From assembly GCA_028386065.3 (NCBI GenBank), contig JAKUCV010006219.1:98975-162974 (forward strand): 64,000 nt of DNA. Reading direction: 5' to 3'. This document shows, piece after piece, positions 1-10,288 of the stretch. The position numbers were made by a program, and so were the translations under genes. This DNA comes from Turnera subulata. Its lineage: Eukaryota; Streptophyta; Magnoliopsida; Malpighiales; Passifloraceae. The notes under the pieces were generated by a model. That model saw only the letters and a list, made by a program, of their open reading frames with translations. It was not told the origin of the DNA and made no database searches. The number at the start of each line of letters is the position of its first letter. Position 1 is the stretch's first letter.

Positions 1-2344
1 TCGGTGAGTCCCGGGAATTTTCCGGCGAGCCCAGAAAATGGACCATTGGGTAATTCCTTGGACTCATATTATACCTTGGCGCGGGTTTGGGCTCGGTTGC
101 ACAACGGGCTCGGAAACGGGCCGAACGTGCAGAGGCCCATGTTCCCGAGACACATATGCTTTTGACAATTTAATAACGGATCCGATGGACATGTGAAATT
201 ACAAATGGTTAATGAATTAATTTGTAAATTAAAAACAATGGTAAATGAATTAATCTATAGATTAAAAAAAAAGACACCATCTTGGAATTAATTATGAAGT
301 TATAAGTTAATTATAAATACCTAACCCGATGGAATTTATTCTATGACCAAAGTATGTTTTACTTTACTTTTAGAATATTAAGATTTGTATTATTGGCTTG
401 ACAGAATACCATAAGATCGGCTAATTTAATTATTGATAGTACTATTTCAGTGAAACGGGTTATCAACAAAATATTATTTTGAAGTATTGCTTATCCAAGA
501 TTACGATTTACTCACGGTTATAATATTTCGACCACTGATTCTTGCTATTATCGGATATATATATATATATGAACAGTTATAATATTTATTTATACCGTAT
601 TTCGATTATAATAACTTATTACCAATGATGGTATTTTCTATTTAACGGTTTTACCATCGGGTATGTTATTTATAAGTATTATTTATTTCAAGTTGTTAAA
701 TAAAGTACGAAGTATTATACGGGCCGTAAATTGTTCTACTTACAAATATAAATTTCGCCATATAATTTGTACAATGTATTTATGTATTTTCTTGTCATAA
801 GCGACCTAAGGGCCGGGATATCGGCTTGGGCGCTCGGTTTCGGTTTTTGATTTAAATCAAGTATACTTAATATAACCGTTGGATTAGATTAATTACCACC
901 AAATTGGAAGAACTGTTTGATAAAAAGATAATTATGGAGATAATGAAATGAACAGATAAGCCGTATAATAATTGTTAAACTGGTATCATGCATAACCGTC
1001 TTGTTGGTGCATTATAAGTGATTGTGTTGCCATATATGTATATAGGGACATTGAGGTTTGACTGGATAGCAGTTTCAGAGACACATCAGGTGAGGATGGA
1101 TAAACCCTGATATGTGCCCGTAATGCTGTGTGTGTTTCTTTGTTGTTTGTGTATTTTTGTTGCTAGATTGATCTGCTGGAATAATTATTGACGGTTACCT
1201 GATTGCTGTGGAATTATTGATGCTATTGTTGGTTTGTGATAGATTTGTGTATGACATGTTGGAAATAATGCTGAGCTGTTAATTTTGAATAACATGTGTC
1301 ATGAGTTTGAGATAAGAGATTGAGTCTGAGGAATTAATCTGAGATAATAGAAACTGGGAAATCGATGAAAGAGTAATGGATTTGGACTGGAATTTGAGAT
1401 GATGATATATTTGTCACTTGGAAAGTAGTGGTACGACTAGATGGTTAGAGACTAGTTCTGTGGTGTCATGGCCAGAGGGTTAGTTGGTTGGGGTGTTGAC
1501 CCCGGATTTGTGATATTGGGATGTTGATCCCGGATTTGTGATATTGGGATGTTGATCCCGGATTTGAGATATTGGGATGTTGATCCCGGATTTGAGATAT
1601 GGGGATGTTGATCCCGGATTGTGGTGGGGCCTGGCATCCAGAATTAGTTAATAACCAGGTACGACCCTAGCTTGTCCAGTGACGGGGCCCGGAAGACAAA
1701 ATTGGTATTAAGATAGTTAATAAGTATTCATTTGGTCTTGGCTTTGATATGATTTAGTAGGTTTCCTCTATGTGTTGCTTGAGTTGGATTCCTCTGTCGT
1801 GTAGTATGTGTTAGTTGTTATGGCAGTATCCTTGTGATGTGATTGTTTTTGCTTATTGTTGTGATTGTTGTGTTTATTTCGAAAGTATTACGGTTGATTA
1901 TATATCACTGTTTATCTTTCGTCGGTGAGCACTTCGGACTCACCCTTCGCCTGCGGGGTTTCATCCCGTAGGTTGAGTTGCTTGTAGTGCAGGAACGTAC
2001 ATGGCGAGCTGAAGCGTACCCTCGGACAGGACTCGGATCCATTAGTTGCATTGGGCTCTGCATATGTTGTCATGTGAGTTAAGAGTCTTCCGCTGTGCAT
2101 ATTGTTAAATCTTCTGCTGTGTATATGTTGTATTTGGGCCATTGGGCCAGTTGGTTGTTGTTGATGTCCCCAGGGTTCGGGTGACGAGTTCTATGTTGGG
2201 CCGAGGGGCCGGTTTTCAGTTTTTGATATGGGCCGTTGGCCAGTTTATTGTTTTATACGCTGCCTGTTGGGCTTTGTTGGTTTGGGTTGTCACAGTTCCG
2301 GCACGTGTTTACTGTGTACGGTAAATACGGGTCGGGGCGTCTCA
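1..2344 (+). mobile_element. 3' part of a long terminal repeat, Ty3/gypsy-like (partial)
   Basis: No host gene is visible here. The stretch ends in ACGGGTCGGGGCGTCTCA, the kind of 3' end seen in plant Ty3/gypsy LTRs. It is followed after three bases by a sequence resembling the initiator-Met primer-binding site. About 430 bp upstream of the end lies a GTGAGCACTTCGGACTCACCC motif, another recurrent feature of such LTRs. The left end lies outside the window, and no gag or pol reading frame follows, so the element is truncated or rearranged. The assignment rests on motif recognition only; the clade is not determined. Confidence 0.45.
1495..1621 (+). repeat. 28-bp minisatellite, about 4.5 copies
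   Basis: Four nearly identical 28-bp units start at 1495, 1523, 1551 and 1579, and a partial fifth starts at 1607. Each has the core GTTGATCCCGGATTTG followed by an AT-rich spacer. They differ at a few positions (GAC/GAT, GTG/GAG, ATTGG/ATGGG). The unit length is not a multiple of three and the array lies inside LTR-like sequence, so it is probably a replication-slippage array within the element rather than coding. Confidence 0.85.
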
Positions 2345-2347
2345 TTT

Positions 2348-2359
2348 TGGTAGCGGAGC
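2348..2359 (+). other. primer-binding-site-like sequence next to the LTR end
   Basis: TGGTAGCGGAGC lies three bases after the LTR-like end. The canonical plant PBS complementary to initiator tRNA-Met is TGGTATCAGAGC, so 9 of 12 bases agree. The same variant recurs at 55237-55248 and, on the minus strand, at 43173-43184, each time next to LTR- or TRIM-like sequence. Confidence 0.4.
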
Positions 2360-2647
2360 GGGCGTTAGGTCTTGTCGGGCAGTCTATGTGTGTTGTTGTC
2401 TTATTTGCATAGTTCGCTCCAGTAGTTTAATATTTTACATCATTTAGTTAGTGCATTATGGATCCAGTCGAGGGACGCCAGCTGTCGCAGAATATACACA
2501 TATGAGGTAATGATGCCAAAATAAGCGGAAATATAAATATTATTAATATTGCTAATATTTTGAGTACAAACGGAAATATTACATTGATATTTTATAAAAA
2601 GGGAAATAATACATTGATTTTTGATATTTATAAAAATAGAAATACAT

Positions 2648-2938
2648 TTAACGATTCGGAACGACGTTGACACGGAAGCTGTTTGGATCGCTGTTGACGT
2701 TGACCGTGACTCTATCGCTCCACGAGAACCACATGCCGCCCCTGTTCTGTTGGCCAGGAATCTCGAACCGGTTAGCTTGAGGGAATCGGAGTGGAATCAG
2801 ACCGTGATCGTCTCGTGGTTGCCATTGCGTCTCCGTCAGAAGAACCATGTTCGGTTTGTACTGGTTCTTCAAGTCCCTCAGGGTGCGTGAGAATTCTTGG
2901 GCACGTCTTGCCACTCCTCTGCAGTTCCACACCAGCAG
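2648..2938 (-). pseudogene. LINE ORF2 endonuclease fragment
   Basis: The minus strand encodes about 96 residues starting RLLVWNCRGVARRAQEF and containing LLTETQW. This matches the N-terminal EEP-type endonuclease of plant L1 LINEs, with the NCRG metal-site motif and the catalytic Glu in TET. A stop follows at 2648, long before the rest of the endonuclease, the reverse transcriptase and RNase H, so it is a dead fragment. The frame stays open upstream to 3256, but those residues do not resemble LINE protein. It differs from the intact LINE at 31280-37695 (NCQG instead of NCRG), so it comes from another subfamily. Confidence 0.6.
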
Positions 2939-3660
2939 TCGTGCCTTTGGCCAGGTTGGAGGTAGCCTAGTCATTCTGGGCATGCTCTGGGCTGTCATTG
3001 AGAGTTGGTAGTATGCACCTTGCTCCACAGTTTGGCAAGTGGACTCCAGGTTGAACTCTTGTAGCCTCTCGGAGATGAAGAACATCACGGAGTTTGCCGA
3101 TCCGTAGAATGAGGTCCTCAGTGTCCCATGGTCCTCTAGGAAGAACACCTCCTCCATGGGAGTGACGAAGAATCTTGAGGAGTAGAGCTCGTCGACGAAA
3201 ACTAGACTTGCACTGTGCAAGCCCAGCCGGCCCACGCCCAAGCCCAATCCACACAACCTAGCCCAAGCTCCACAGTTTCAAGGCGCGACCCGACCAGATG
3301 AAACGGGTCGGACGCGGGTCTCACCTCAGGTTGCTGCAGCGCGACGGCGAGAGAAGGAAGGCGAGCGCGAGGAAGAAGCTGGCGCGAGGTCGGCACGCTG
3401 AGGCGACTCCATGGGCGGCGGAAAGGAGGCGCTACGTCGTCGGCGTCATCATCAGCGGCGCGGAGAGTGAGATCCGCGGGTTCTCCGCAGGGTCAACAGC
3501 AACTGGCGGAGCGTCGGCAGGAGGGAGACGACGGGGAGGGCGGCGTCGAGGTCGCGTCGGCGTGGCGAAGGCACTGGTGGCGGCGGTGAAGCTCGAGACG
3601 GCGCCGGTCGTCCTCCCGTGTACAGTAACCGAGGGCGCTGGGTGACGGTACTGTTCACCC
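2939..3660. other. GC-rich stretch without a recognisable gene
   Basis: This segment is much richer in G+C than its surroundings. Several reading frames are open on both strands, which is expected from composition, and none shows a domain. It ends in an imperfect TACTGTACAC / TACTGTTCAC motif (about 3620-3660, minus strand), a pattern I associate with plant LTR elements. It is most likely part of the same nested repeat cluster. Confidence 0.35.
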
Positions 3661-3930
3661 ATATTTTTTTCCTTTTTTTCTGTATTTTTTGTATTTTTCT
3701 TCTGATTTTCTTCTTCATTTCATTTTTTCCGAATTTCTCTTTTTCTTTTTTTCTTTTTTTTCCACTCCCTCTCTGTTTATTTTTTTATTTCTATTTTTTT
3801 TGTTTATTTATTTATTTATTTCTTTTCTTTTTTTTCTTTTTCCTTTTCTTCTTCTTTTTTTTCTCTCTTTTTTTTTCTTTTCTCCTCTCTTTTTCTTCTT
3901 CCTTTCTTCCTCTGCCTTCCTCTTTATAAA
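3661..3930 (+). repeat. 270-bp polypyrimidine (T/C) tract
   Basis: The plus strand is almost only T and C over about 270 bases (TTTTTCTTT-type runs). The two open frames here encode only Phe, Leu and Ser and are compositional artefacts. Beyond it the sequence returns to ordinary composition. Confidence 0.85.
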
Positions 3931-4270
3931 CCGATGAAAACACTGTTCAGCCTGTGATTTCACTATGCAGCGTGTGATCAACCAATAATGCAGCCTGTCT
4001 GCATTACAGAGCGAGTCCGGTCCGGACCAGAAAATAACTGATACCCCCTTAGTTATTTTCCGGTGTGATTTTTTGAGAAATTCCGAAACCCGAAAAATAC
4101 CAACTTAGGCCCGAAAAATCCAGGGAAAAATCACGAGCGCGGGAAAAATCTCGGTTTCGAAAAACGACGCTCGATTTACCTTGAATTAATTACCCAAGAT
4201 TAATTCAATAGTAAATCACGGTAAAAAGACTTTTATAGTCTTGGTAAAAATAAAAAATTTTACCTGGGCT
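3931..4270 (+). other. LTR-like debris adjoining a gene fragment
   Basis: No gene is visible. The stretch has short A-rich repeats (CCGAAAAAT, GGGAAAAAT, CGAAAAACG) similar in style to the LTR sequence at 1-100 and ends just before a protease exon at 4290. It may be part of the second LTR, or the 5' end of a related element, but no terminal dinucleotides or duplicated target site could be assigned. Confidence 0.3.
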
Positions 4271-4289
4271 GTTACTGGTATTCTCTCAG

Positions 4290-4640
4290 GGGGTTAGTCT
4301 GGAAAACATTAAGGCAGCGCAGGAAGCGTTGAAACAGGGTCCGATTGTTGGTTGCTTCGAATGCACGAAGCATATTTTCCATCTCCATAGCGGTGAAGTG
4401 TATAAAGGGACGGAGCCTAACTTAGTTAGCTGGACTGGCACAGGTACTCCGGCAATAGGCCAAGATGCAGCTATAATAGGCCGACATGCGGTCTGTATCA
4501 CAGGATTTTCTAGAAGAGGTAGTAAGGGGTACTTTAAGGTTCTTAACAACTGGGGCTCGATGTAGGCAGATCGTGGATTTGGCAAGATAAGAAAAACTGT
4601 TGTAGTCCTGTTACCTCTAGTTCCTATTCCTCATCACTAA
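4290..4640 (+). pseudogene. papain-family (C1A) cysteine protease, 3' exon with in-frame stop
   Basis: An acceptor-like TTCTCTCAG precedes an open frame beginning GVSLENIKAAQEALKQGPIV. Further on it has GRHAVCITGF, which would hold the catalytic His, and YFKVLNNWGS, which would hold the catalytic Asn. These are the C-terminal half of the papain fold. A TAG at 4563-4565 sits exactly where the family has the second Trp of the NSWGxxWG motif. In the same frame the reading continues ADRGFGKIRK to a TAA at 4638-4640, so a single TGG-to-TAG change explains the break. No exons for the propeptide or the catalytic Cys are found upstream; retroelement sequence is there instead. It is therefore a truncated, probably dead gene. 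Family placement beyond C1A is not possible. Confidence 0.6.
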
Positions 4641-6392
4641 GGTTCTTCTTCCTGGCCTTGGACAAAAGCTTTAAAAGCTGTAAGAGCAAAATTAAACCAC
4701 TCATAAAATTAACATTCTATTTAGCATAAAAAAAAAAACATTCTATTCCTATCTCTTTTTTGTTTTCCAAACTTTTTTAGGTGAAAAGAGTCTATAGTGT
4801 TTTTGCATGGGGCATTGGTATGTTAAGGTGCTCTTAAATATCAACTATCACGTGTTAATAATCTAATATTCTTGTTTTTTTTCCAAGATTCTTCACCCAA
4901 ATAATAGACAAATTCGGTCTAATCTTGTTTCTTCATTTTGCCTCTTCTTCTCTAGTGGTTTAGCATCATTGTTTCCTGCTCTTGTTTTTTTTTTTTTTTC
5001 AGATAAAATCAATGGTTGCTATATTTCTCGTTTATTGCTTGGATACTTGACACACTAGTTAAATTATATCTATCCTCTCCATCTTGCCATCCGGAAAACC
5101 CTATAACTTTACTCCTCCTACTTTTGAGAATCCAAGCAAATGGGTAAAAACAAACTTCTTAAACTTGCACAATGCAAATGAGTTGAGTTTCAGGCATGGT
5201 TTTGGCCCTGTTGTTTTAATTGAGATCAGGGAATTTAAGCAGTTTAACCATTTCTATTTGTTATAAGTTTTTTTCCACCAGAGCAAAAAACTCCCGGGGA
5301 TCACGTTTTCTTGTGATTTCATTGTTGATATGTCAAACTAGTTGCGTAGAAAGTAGTGTTTCATACTTTTTGTTAGATTCTCTGTCCTCTTGAAGCCGAA
5401 TTTTTGCGACGATATTCACTCGTTTCAATATCTACAGCGTTAGCAGTTTTTTCTTTGGTCCGAAAAAAATTGTTATTTTTTTGAGTATGTATTTACAAAT
5501 ATTTTAAAAGCATTTTTTGTTTTCTTGTTACAAGATTCTAAATTTCATCGAACATACCCATCGTTCACGCATGTTCTTTGTGGTTTACATTACAAGAGAG
5601 TGGTATAATAAGACAACACGTCTGCCGATATGTATAGTGCATGTAATCCAAACTAGTGACTATTTCTGATATCATCAAATATCAAATTAAATAAACTAGC
5701 CACTTGCTTTGATTCATATGCGCATATCCCCTAATTATAAGTAATAACCACTACTGATGATTTTGAATACATATATTTTGTCTTGGAGTAAAACAAGAGA
5801 ATAGTAGTTGATGAAAATATAAGATAAAATACTAGCTAGGGAGTATAGGAGGAGAATAATTAAGAAACGGCGTTGAATCCGGTCGATATACATTTGTATT
5901 GCTCACCGTTGTACCAGTGAATAATTAATTAATCACTTGACTATATATGGAGGAGATTATACACCTGATTAAGTCACTCAAACCCTTAGATTAGCTCTGA
6001 AAACTTTCTTGTTCATGGACACGACATATGCCCAAATGTCGTCCACAAAAGCAAAAAAGGGTAAAAGATGGGTGAAACTATAATTATCATTCAGACAAAC
6101 CAGAAAAGAAGGAAACAAAGTAGTACTGTTTTCGGCGTTAACATTATTTTTGGTTGAAGAACTGTTTCGAGTCTTGTTGAGATGCCCAGCACTTATTGCA
6201 TTGTTTGTTTCTTCCCTTGTCTCATTTAACCGTCCCTTACTCCCATTGATATGATAGGGAAAGATAATATTCATATTATATCCTCCCAAATTCACAAACA
6301 AACATCACAAGTGTACACAATGGCCGCCACCTCACCCAACTGTACCATTTAACCTAATCGGCTTTATCTATCTATCTATCTATCTATCTGCC
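4641..6392. other. intergenic, no supported gene
   Basis: AT-rich spacer with homopolymer runs. The short open frames here (for example 5084-5266 plus and 5978-6301 minus) show no domain or codon bias. The last part is the promoter side of the GA3ox gene, with a (TATC)n microsatellite at about 6367-6389. Confidence 0.6.
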
Positions 6393-6404
6393 TATATATA
6401 TAAA
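6393..6404 (+). promoter_or_regulatory. TATA box of the GA3ox gene
   Basis: TATATATATAAA lies 78-89 bases before the chosen ATG at 6482, a normal distance for a plant core promoter with a short leader. It follows directly on a TATC microsatellite. Confidence 0.55.
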
Positions 6405-6481
6405 TGTCATGCTTTTAAAGATGCCAAGTAAGCCTGATCAGCTTATTGTTTCTTTGTTGGTTTTTTAACAATAATTTTGCC

Positions 6482-8389
6482 ATGAGTGCCACTTTTTCTG
6501 AAGTTTTTGGTGACAATCCTCTCCACCTCCACCGAACCATACCCCTTGATTTTCTTTCGGTCAAAACCGTGCCGGATTCCCATGTTTGGCCTAAATCCGG
6601 CGACGACCTTGAGTACTCCGATGACGTATTCTCCATACCCTTGATCGACCTCAAGAACCCAGATGCAGCGAATCAAATTGAGAAGGCATGTGAAACGTGG
6701 GGTGTGTTCCAAGTCACAAACCATAACGTTCCATTAGACCTATTACAAGAAGTGGAGTCCAAGGCTAGATCACTCTTCTCCCTCCCTTTTGAACAAAAAT
6801 TGAAAGCCCTGAGGACTCCCGGTGCATCCACTGGATATGGAGTAGCTCGAATATCGCCTTTCTTCAACAAGTATTTGTGGCATGAAGGGTTTACCGTCGT
6901 AGGATCTCCTGTCGATCATGCTAGGAAACTTTGGCCTTATAGCCACCAACTATTCTGGTAAGTCGTCCATGCACTTCCATGCACGTGGTGAAATGTATAT
7001 GTAACAATAAGGTTGGTTTCATTAATTTGGCGTCCACTTCCGTTAATTAGGAGGATAATTGTAGGTGGCTTTTTGGCGTCCATTTCCGTTAATTAGGAAA
7101 GAAATTTTAGGTGGCTAGTTTTGGTTTCAAGGTGCAAAGCCAGGCTGAAATAGTTTCCAAGCAGTAAACGCTCACAAACTCTCGTTTCATCACTGCACCA
7201 ACCACTTTCTAATTGGGAACTTCTTGTCACTTAGCGATAGTGGTCGCTACGCTACTTGTAATATTATATCACCATAAATAAGTCTTTCTCTCTAGCTACT
7301 TACGACGTACATGCACTAACGTTCTTAATTTGTGGAAAAACTAGTTCAATTAGTATATTATGCTGGACTTCTGTTGCAATATCTTATGTAGAAAAGAATT
7401 ACCAGGTCCCGATGATTATTACATTCTGCTGTTCTTGAACTAAGTGACAGCTGCAGGCCGCAAGCAATTTTTACTTGGCAATTATCCGAAGAAAATTATC
7501 GATCTTTAACAATTGAACTGCCAAAGCAAGCCAAACATAAACTTCTTTGATTTTCAAATTAAAAGTAAATTTAGTGCGTGCTAGAATGACAATAATTAAG
7601 CTTTAATTTGGTTAAGTACTTGAAGCTGGGAGCATGTAGTGCAAGTTTTATTTAATTTCATTTTAATTTCTTCCGCGCATAATTAGATATATATATATAT
7701 GCACACATATAGGATACATATGTACCTCATATTTTCCTATAGCTAGTTGGAAATTAGCCAGACAAATTAAACTCGTGACGTCTCCTAACTTTTGTTTGAA
7801 CTTTTACCATATAATTTGCAGTGACGTGATTGATGATTATCAGAAGAAAATGAAAGAACTGGCCAGAACCCTAGTGCAGACAATCCTCAACTCCTTGGGA
7901 ATTATAAGCGAAGACGAAGATATCATGAACCGGATGTGTTCACCTGAAAATGTCAACACCGCTCTACAACTCAACTCATATCCATCCTGTCCTGACCCCA
8001 ATCGAGCCATGGGTCTAGCCCCTCACACAGACACTTCCCTCCTGACTATACTACACCAGAGTAGCACAAAGGGCCTGCAACTCTTCAAAGAAGGAGTTGG
8101 CTGGGTGTGGGTGCGTCCTATCAATGGAGCCCTAGTAGTGAACATAGGAGACTTCCTGCATATCCTCTCGAATGCCAAGTTTCCTGCGGTTCTTCACCGA
8201 GTGGTAATGCAAGAAGCCAAGCAAAGATTATCCATGGCATATTTCTATAGCCCTCCATCTGATTTTCGGGTCTCTCCTCTTGTTTTGGATTCTGGCCAAA
8301 CTCCGAGTTATCGTTCAATATCAGTGGGAGAGTATATCAGGTTTAAGGCTAAAGATCCTGACTCAGCTCTTTCTGAGATAAGAATCTAG
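6482..8389 (+). CDS. GA3ox: gibberellin 3-beta-dioxygenase (GA 3-oxidase)
   Basis: This is a 2-oxoglutarate/Fe(II) dioxygenase of 347 residues from two exons, 6482-6957 and 7822-8389. The intron (GT...AG) splits a Cys codon. The closest remembered relatives are Arabidopsis GA4-type enzymes, which share IPLIDL near the start, GYGVARI, SFFNK-like and EGFT motifs, and the same intron site. Visible active-site residues are His227 and Asp229 (HTD), His284 (LHRV), and Arg294-x-Ser296 for 2-oxoglutarate. The family converts GA9 and GA20 to bioactive GA4 and GA1 in the cytosol. The ATG at 6482 was chosen because it gives the family's N-terminus (MSATFSEVFGDNPLH); no in-frame ATG lies further upstream in the open frame. 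Separation from GA2ox or GA20ox rests on overall resemblance. Confidence 0.9.
7026..7116 (+). repeat. tandem duplication of 45 bp inside the GA3ox intron
   Basis: Two copies of a 45-bp unit, 7026-7070 and 7072-7116, share TTTGGCGTCC, TTCCGTTAATTAGGA and AGGTGGCT and differ at about eight positions. They lie in the 864-bp intron and do not touch splice sites. Confidence 0.7.
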
Positions 8390-10288
8390 GGTGGAAAAAG
8401 GACAAAGAAAGAGATATTAACATCTGCGTACATAAGGGTGTGCTTGTCTTTTTCTTTAGGAGGAACATAATGGTTTTGTGTTATATATGTATATATATTA
8501 GTCTTTCGTTATTAGTATTTCATCATCGGTGACGCTGATACAGTACGTACTACGTATTGATTAGCACTATTTGTCTGGAATATGCCTATTACCCTAAAAG
8601 ACAAACAAAGAAATGTGAAGAACAAAACAATATAAGATAATTCAATCTATTTACGTATACTATCATATAACTAAGAGGTTTTATATATGAACATTCATAA
8701 AAAGAAAAAGATTCAGTCTTATAGAGCTCAGGTAATTACAAGGGACCAAATAAAGGTCCAACAAAGACGCATAAGGCCTCTCAATCACGGTACTCCAAAA
8801 TAGCACAAGACAATATAATAACTGAAAGTTTGATGTGATCAATTTGGAAATTGATCATGAACGACAAACACAGTGTAGTCAATATATAGATCCACCCACC
8901 TTCGTTGTCCTGATGCCTTCTCGTCCATTTGACTGGAAATTCGTCCTCATGGTGATGAATCATGACAAAATTTGAAGAGGCCGTACCATAATTTTAACCT
9001 GTATAACTGGACCCTGTTTGTATTTTTGACATGTCGTTTCAGAGATGATGTGTTTGCCATTGATTCGCTGCACTTCCACCTGATGGCCTGAAAAAGGCCA
9101 ATTCTTATGTTCCCCACTTCTGCTGGGTTTTGTCCGCAAGCGAGAATCTTCAACCTTTTGAGTTCTGTCCTTATCTGAAAAATTTGACCCCAGTTCCGAG
9201 ACATGTGGGCTAATTCTTCCTAACCACATTGTCCAATACCTATTTTACGTGTATCCCATCTTAATTTCAAGCGTTGGAGATTTTCTTAGATCACAATCGA
9301 ACTTGGCTTAGCATTATTCTTGGTAATGATTGCGCCACTATGGATCACCTTTGTCGTATCTTGCACGAAGAAATCAATTAATCCTCGCGGAGGAACTTGA
9401 TAGATCTCTTCCTGTATTATTGGTCTACTAGGATTTGAATCATGTTCTTCCATTGAATCTAATTCGTCTCTTATTGGAGTATCATGCTTTGAACGATGCC
9501 ATCTTGCATTGTTTCCCACTACCTAAAAAAGGGCCCTTAGTGCCTTGAGAATGATTGCATCATTATCCTTTTGCCAATCAGAGTCTGCCATCACTTGCCA
9601 ATTGCACCTGGGCCTCCACGCTTTGTGGGTCTGGACTGTGAAGATTCTGGTTGGGAACTCGAAACAACAAGTATACATTTCTGATACAGAGGATTAATTT
9701 GTTTTGTTCTTGGCGTGTAGGACTGCCGGAAAACAGTAAGATGTGTGTATAGTTCATCATAAATTCATAATTGTAGCTTTCCATAACCTTTCAACGATGT
9801 TTACATCAGCTGTGCAATGGTCTAAAAACTGGCCCAAAATCTATTTGTCAAAAGAGGAAAGAAGAAGAGGCAAACAGCTTCACGGAAGAGAAAATTTGTG
9901 TAAGAAATAATATACAAAAGGACCATATCCAGTTAACTACGACATCCTAAACTTACTTAGTCAAAAAAAAAAAAAAAAAAAAAGATATCCTAAGCTTGCA
10001 GGTCACAAATTTGACGAGCAATATAGGATTTGATTGCATGCGGACGCCATATCATGAGCCAAGCTGTGTCCTTTCGATTGTACCTTGACTCCGTAGTCTC
10101 TCATTCTTTCTACATTCTTCCTGAAAACCAATAGCTCTATGAGGGTAAACCGGGGTAAAGAGAAAAAAACCAATAGCTACCAAAACCTGGCATTGCACAA
10201 ACAGCTCCAAGAACTACTCTCAAGTAAATAGATCAATTTATATCCTGCATGATAGCTTTAGCATTCTTCCCTCCGTTTACTCAATCCA
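8390..10288. other. spacer between GA3ox and the CCDC93-like gene
   Basis: The first part is the 3' untranslated region of GA3ox. Between about 8780 and 9780 the minus strand has four successive open frames of 60-89 codons (8960-9229, 9286-9519, 9578-9784 and others). They could be pieces of one decayed gene, but no domain could be recognised. A poly(A) tract of about 20 bases lies at 9964-9983. Confidence 0.4.

Noticed and set aside
1452..1637. Repetitive minus-strand frame with DQHPHIS/INIPISQIR units
   Set aside because: It is a reading of the 28-bp minisatellite.
3618..3937. Two frames coding for Phe/Leu/Ser-rich proteins
   Set aside because: They are produced by the polypyrimidine tract; no domain or real codon structure.
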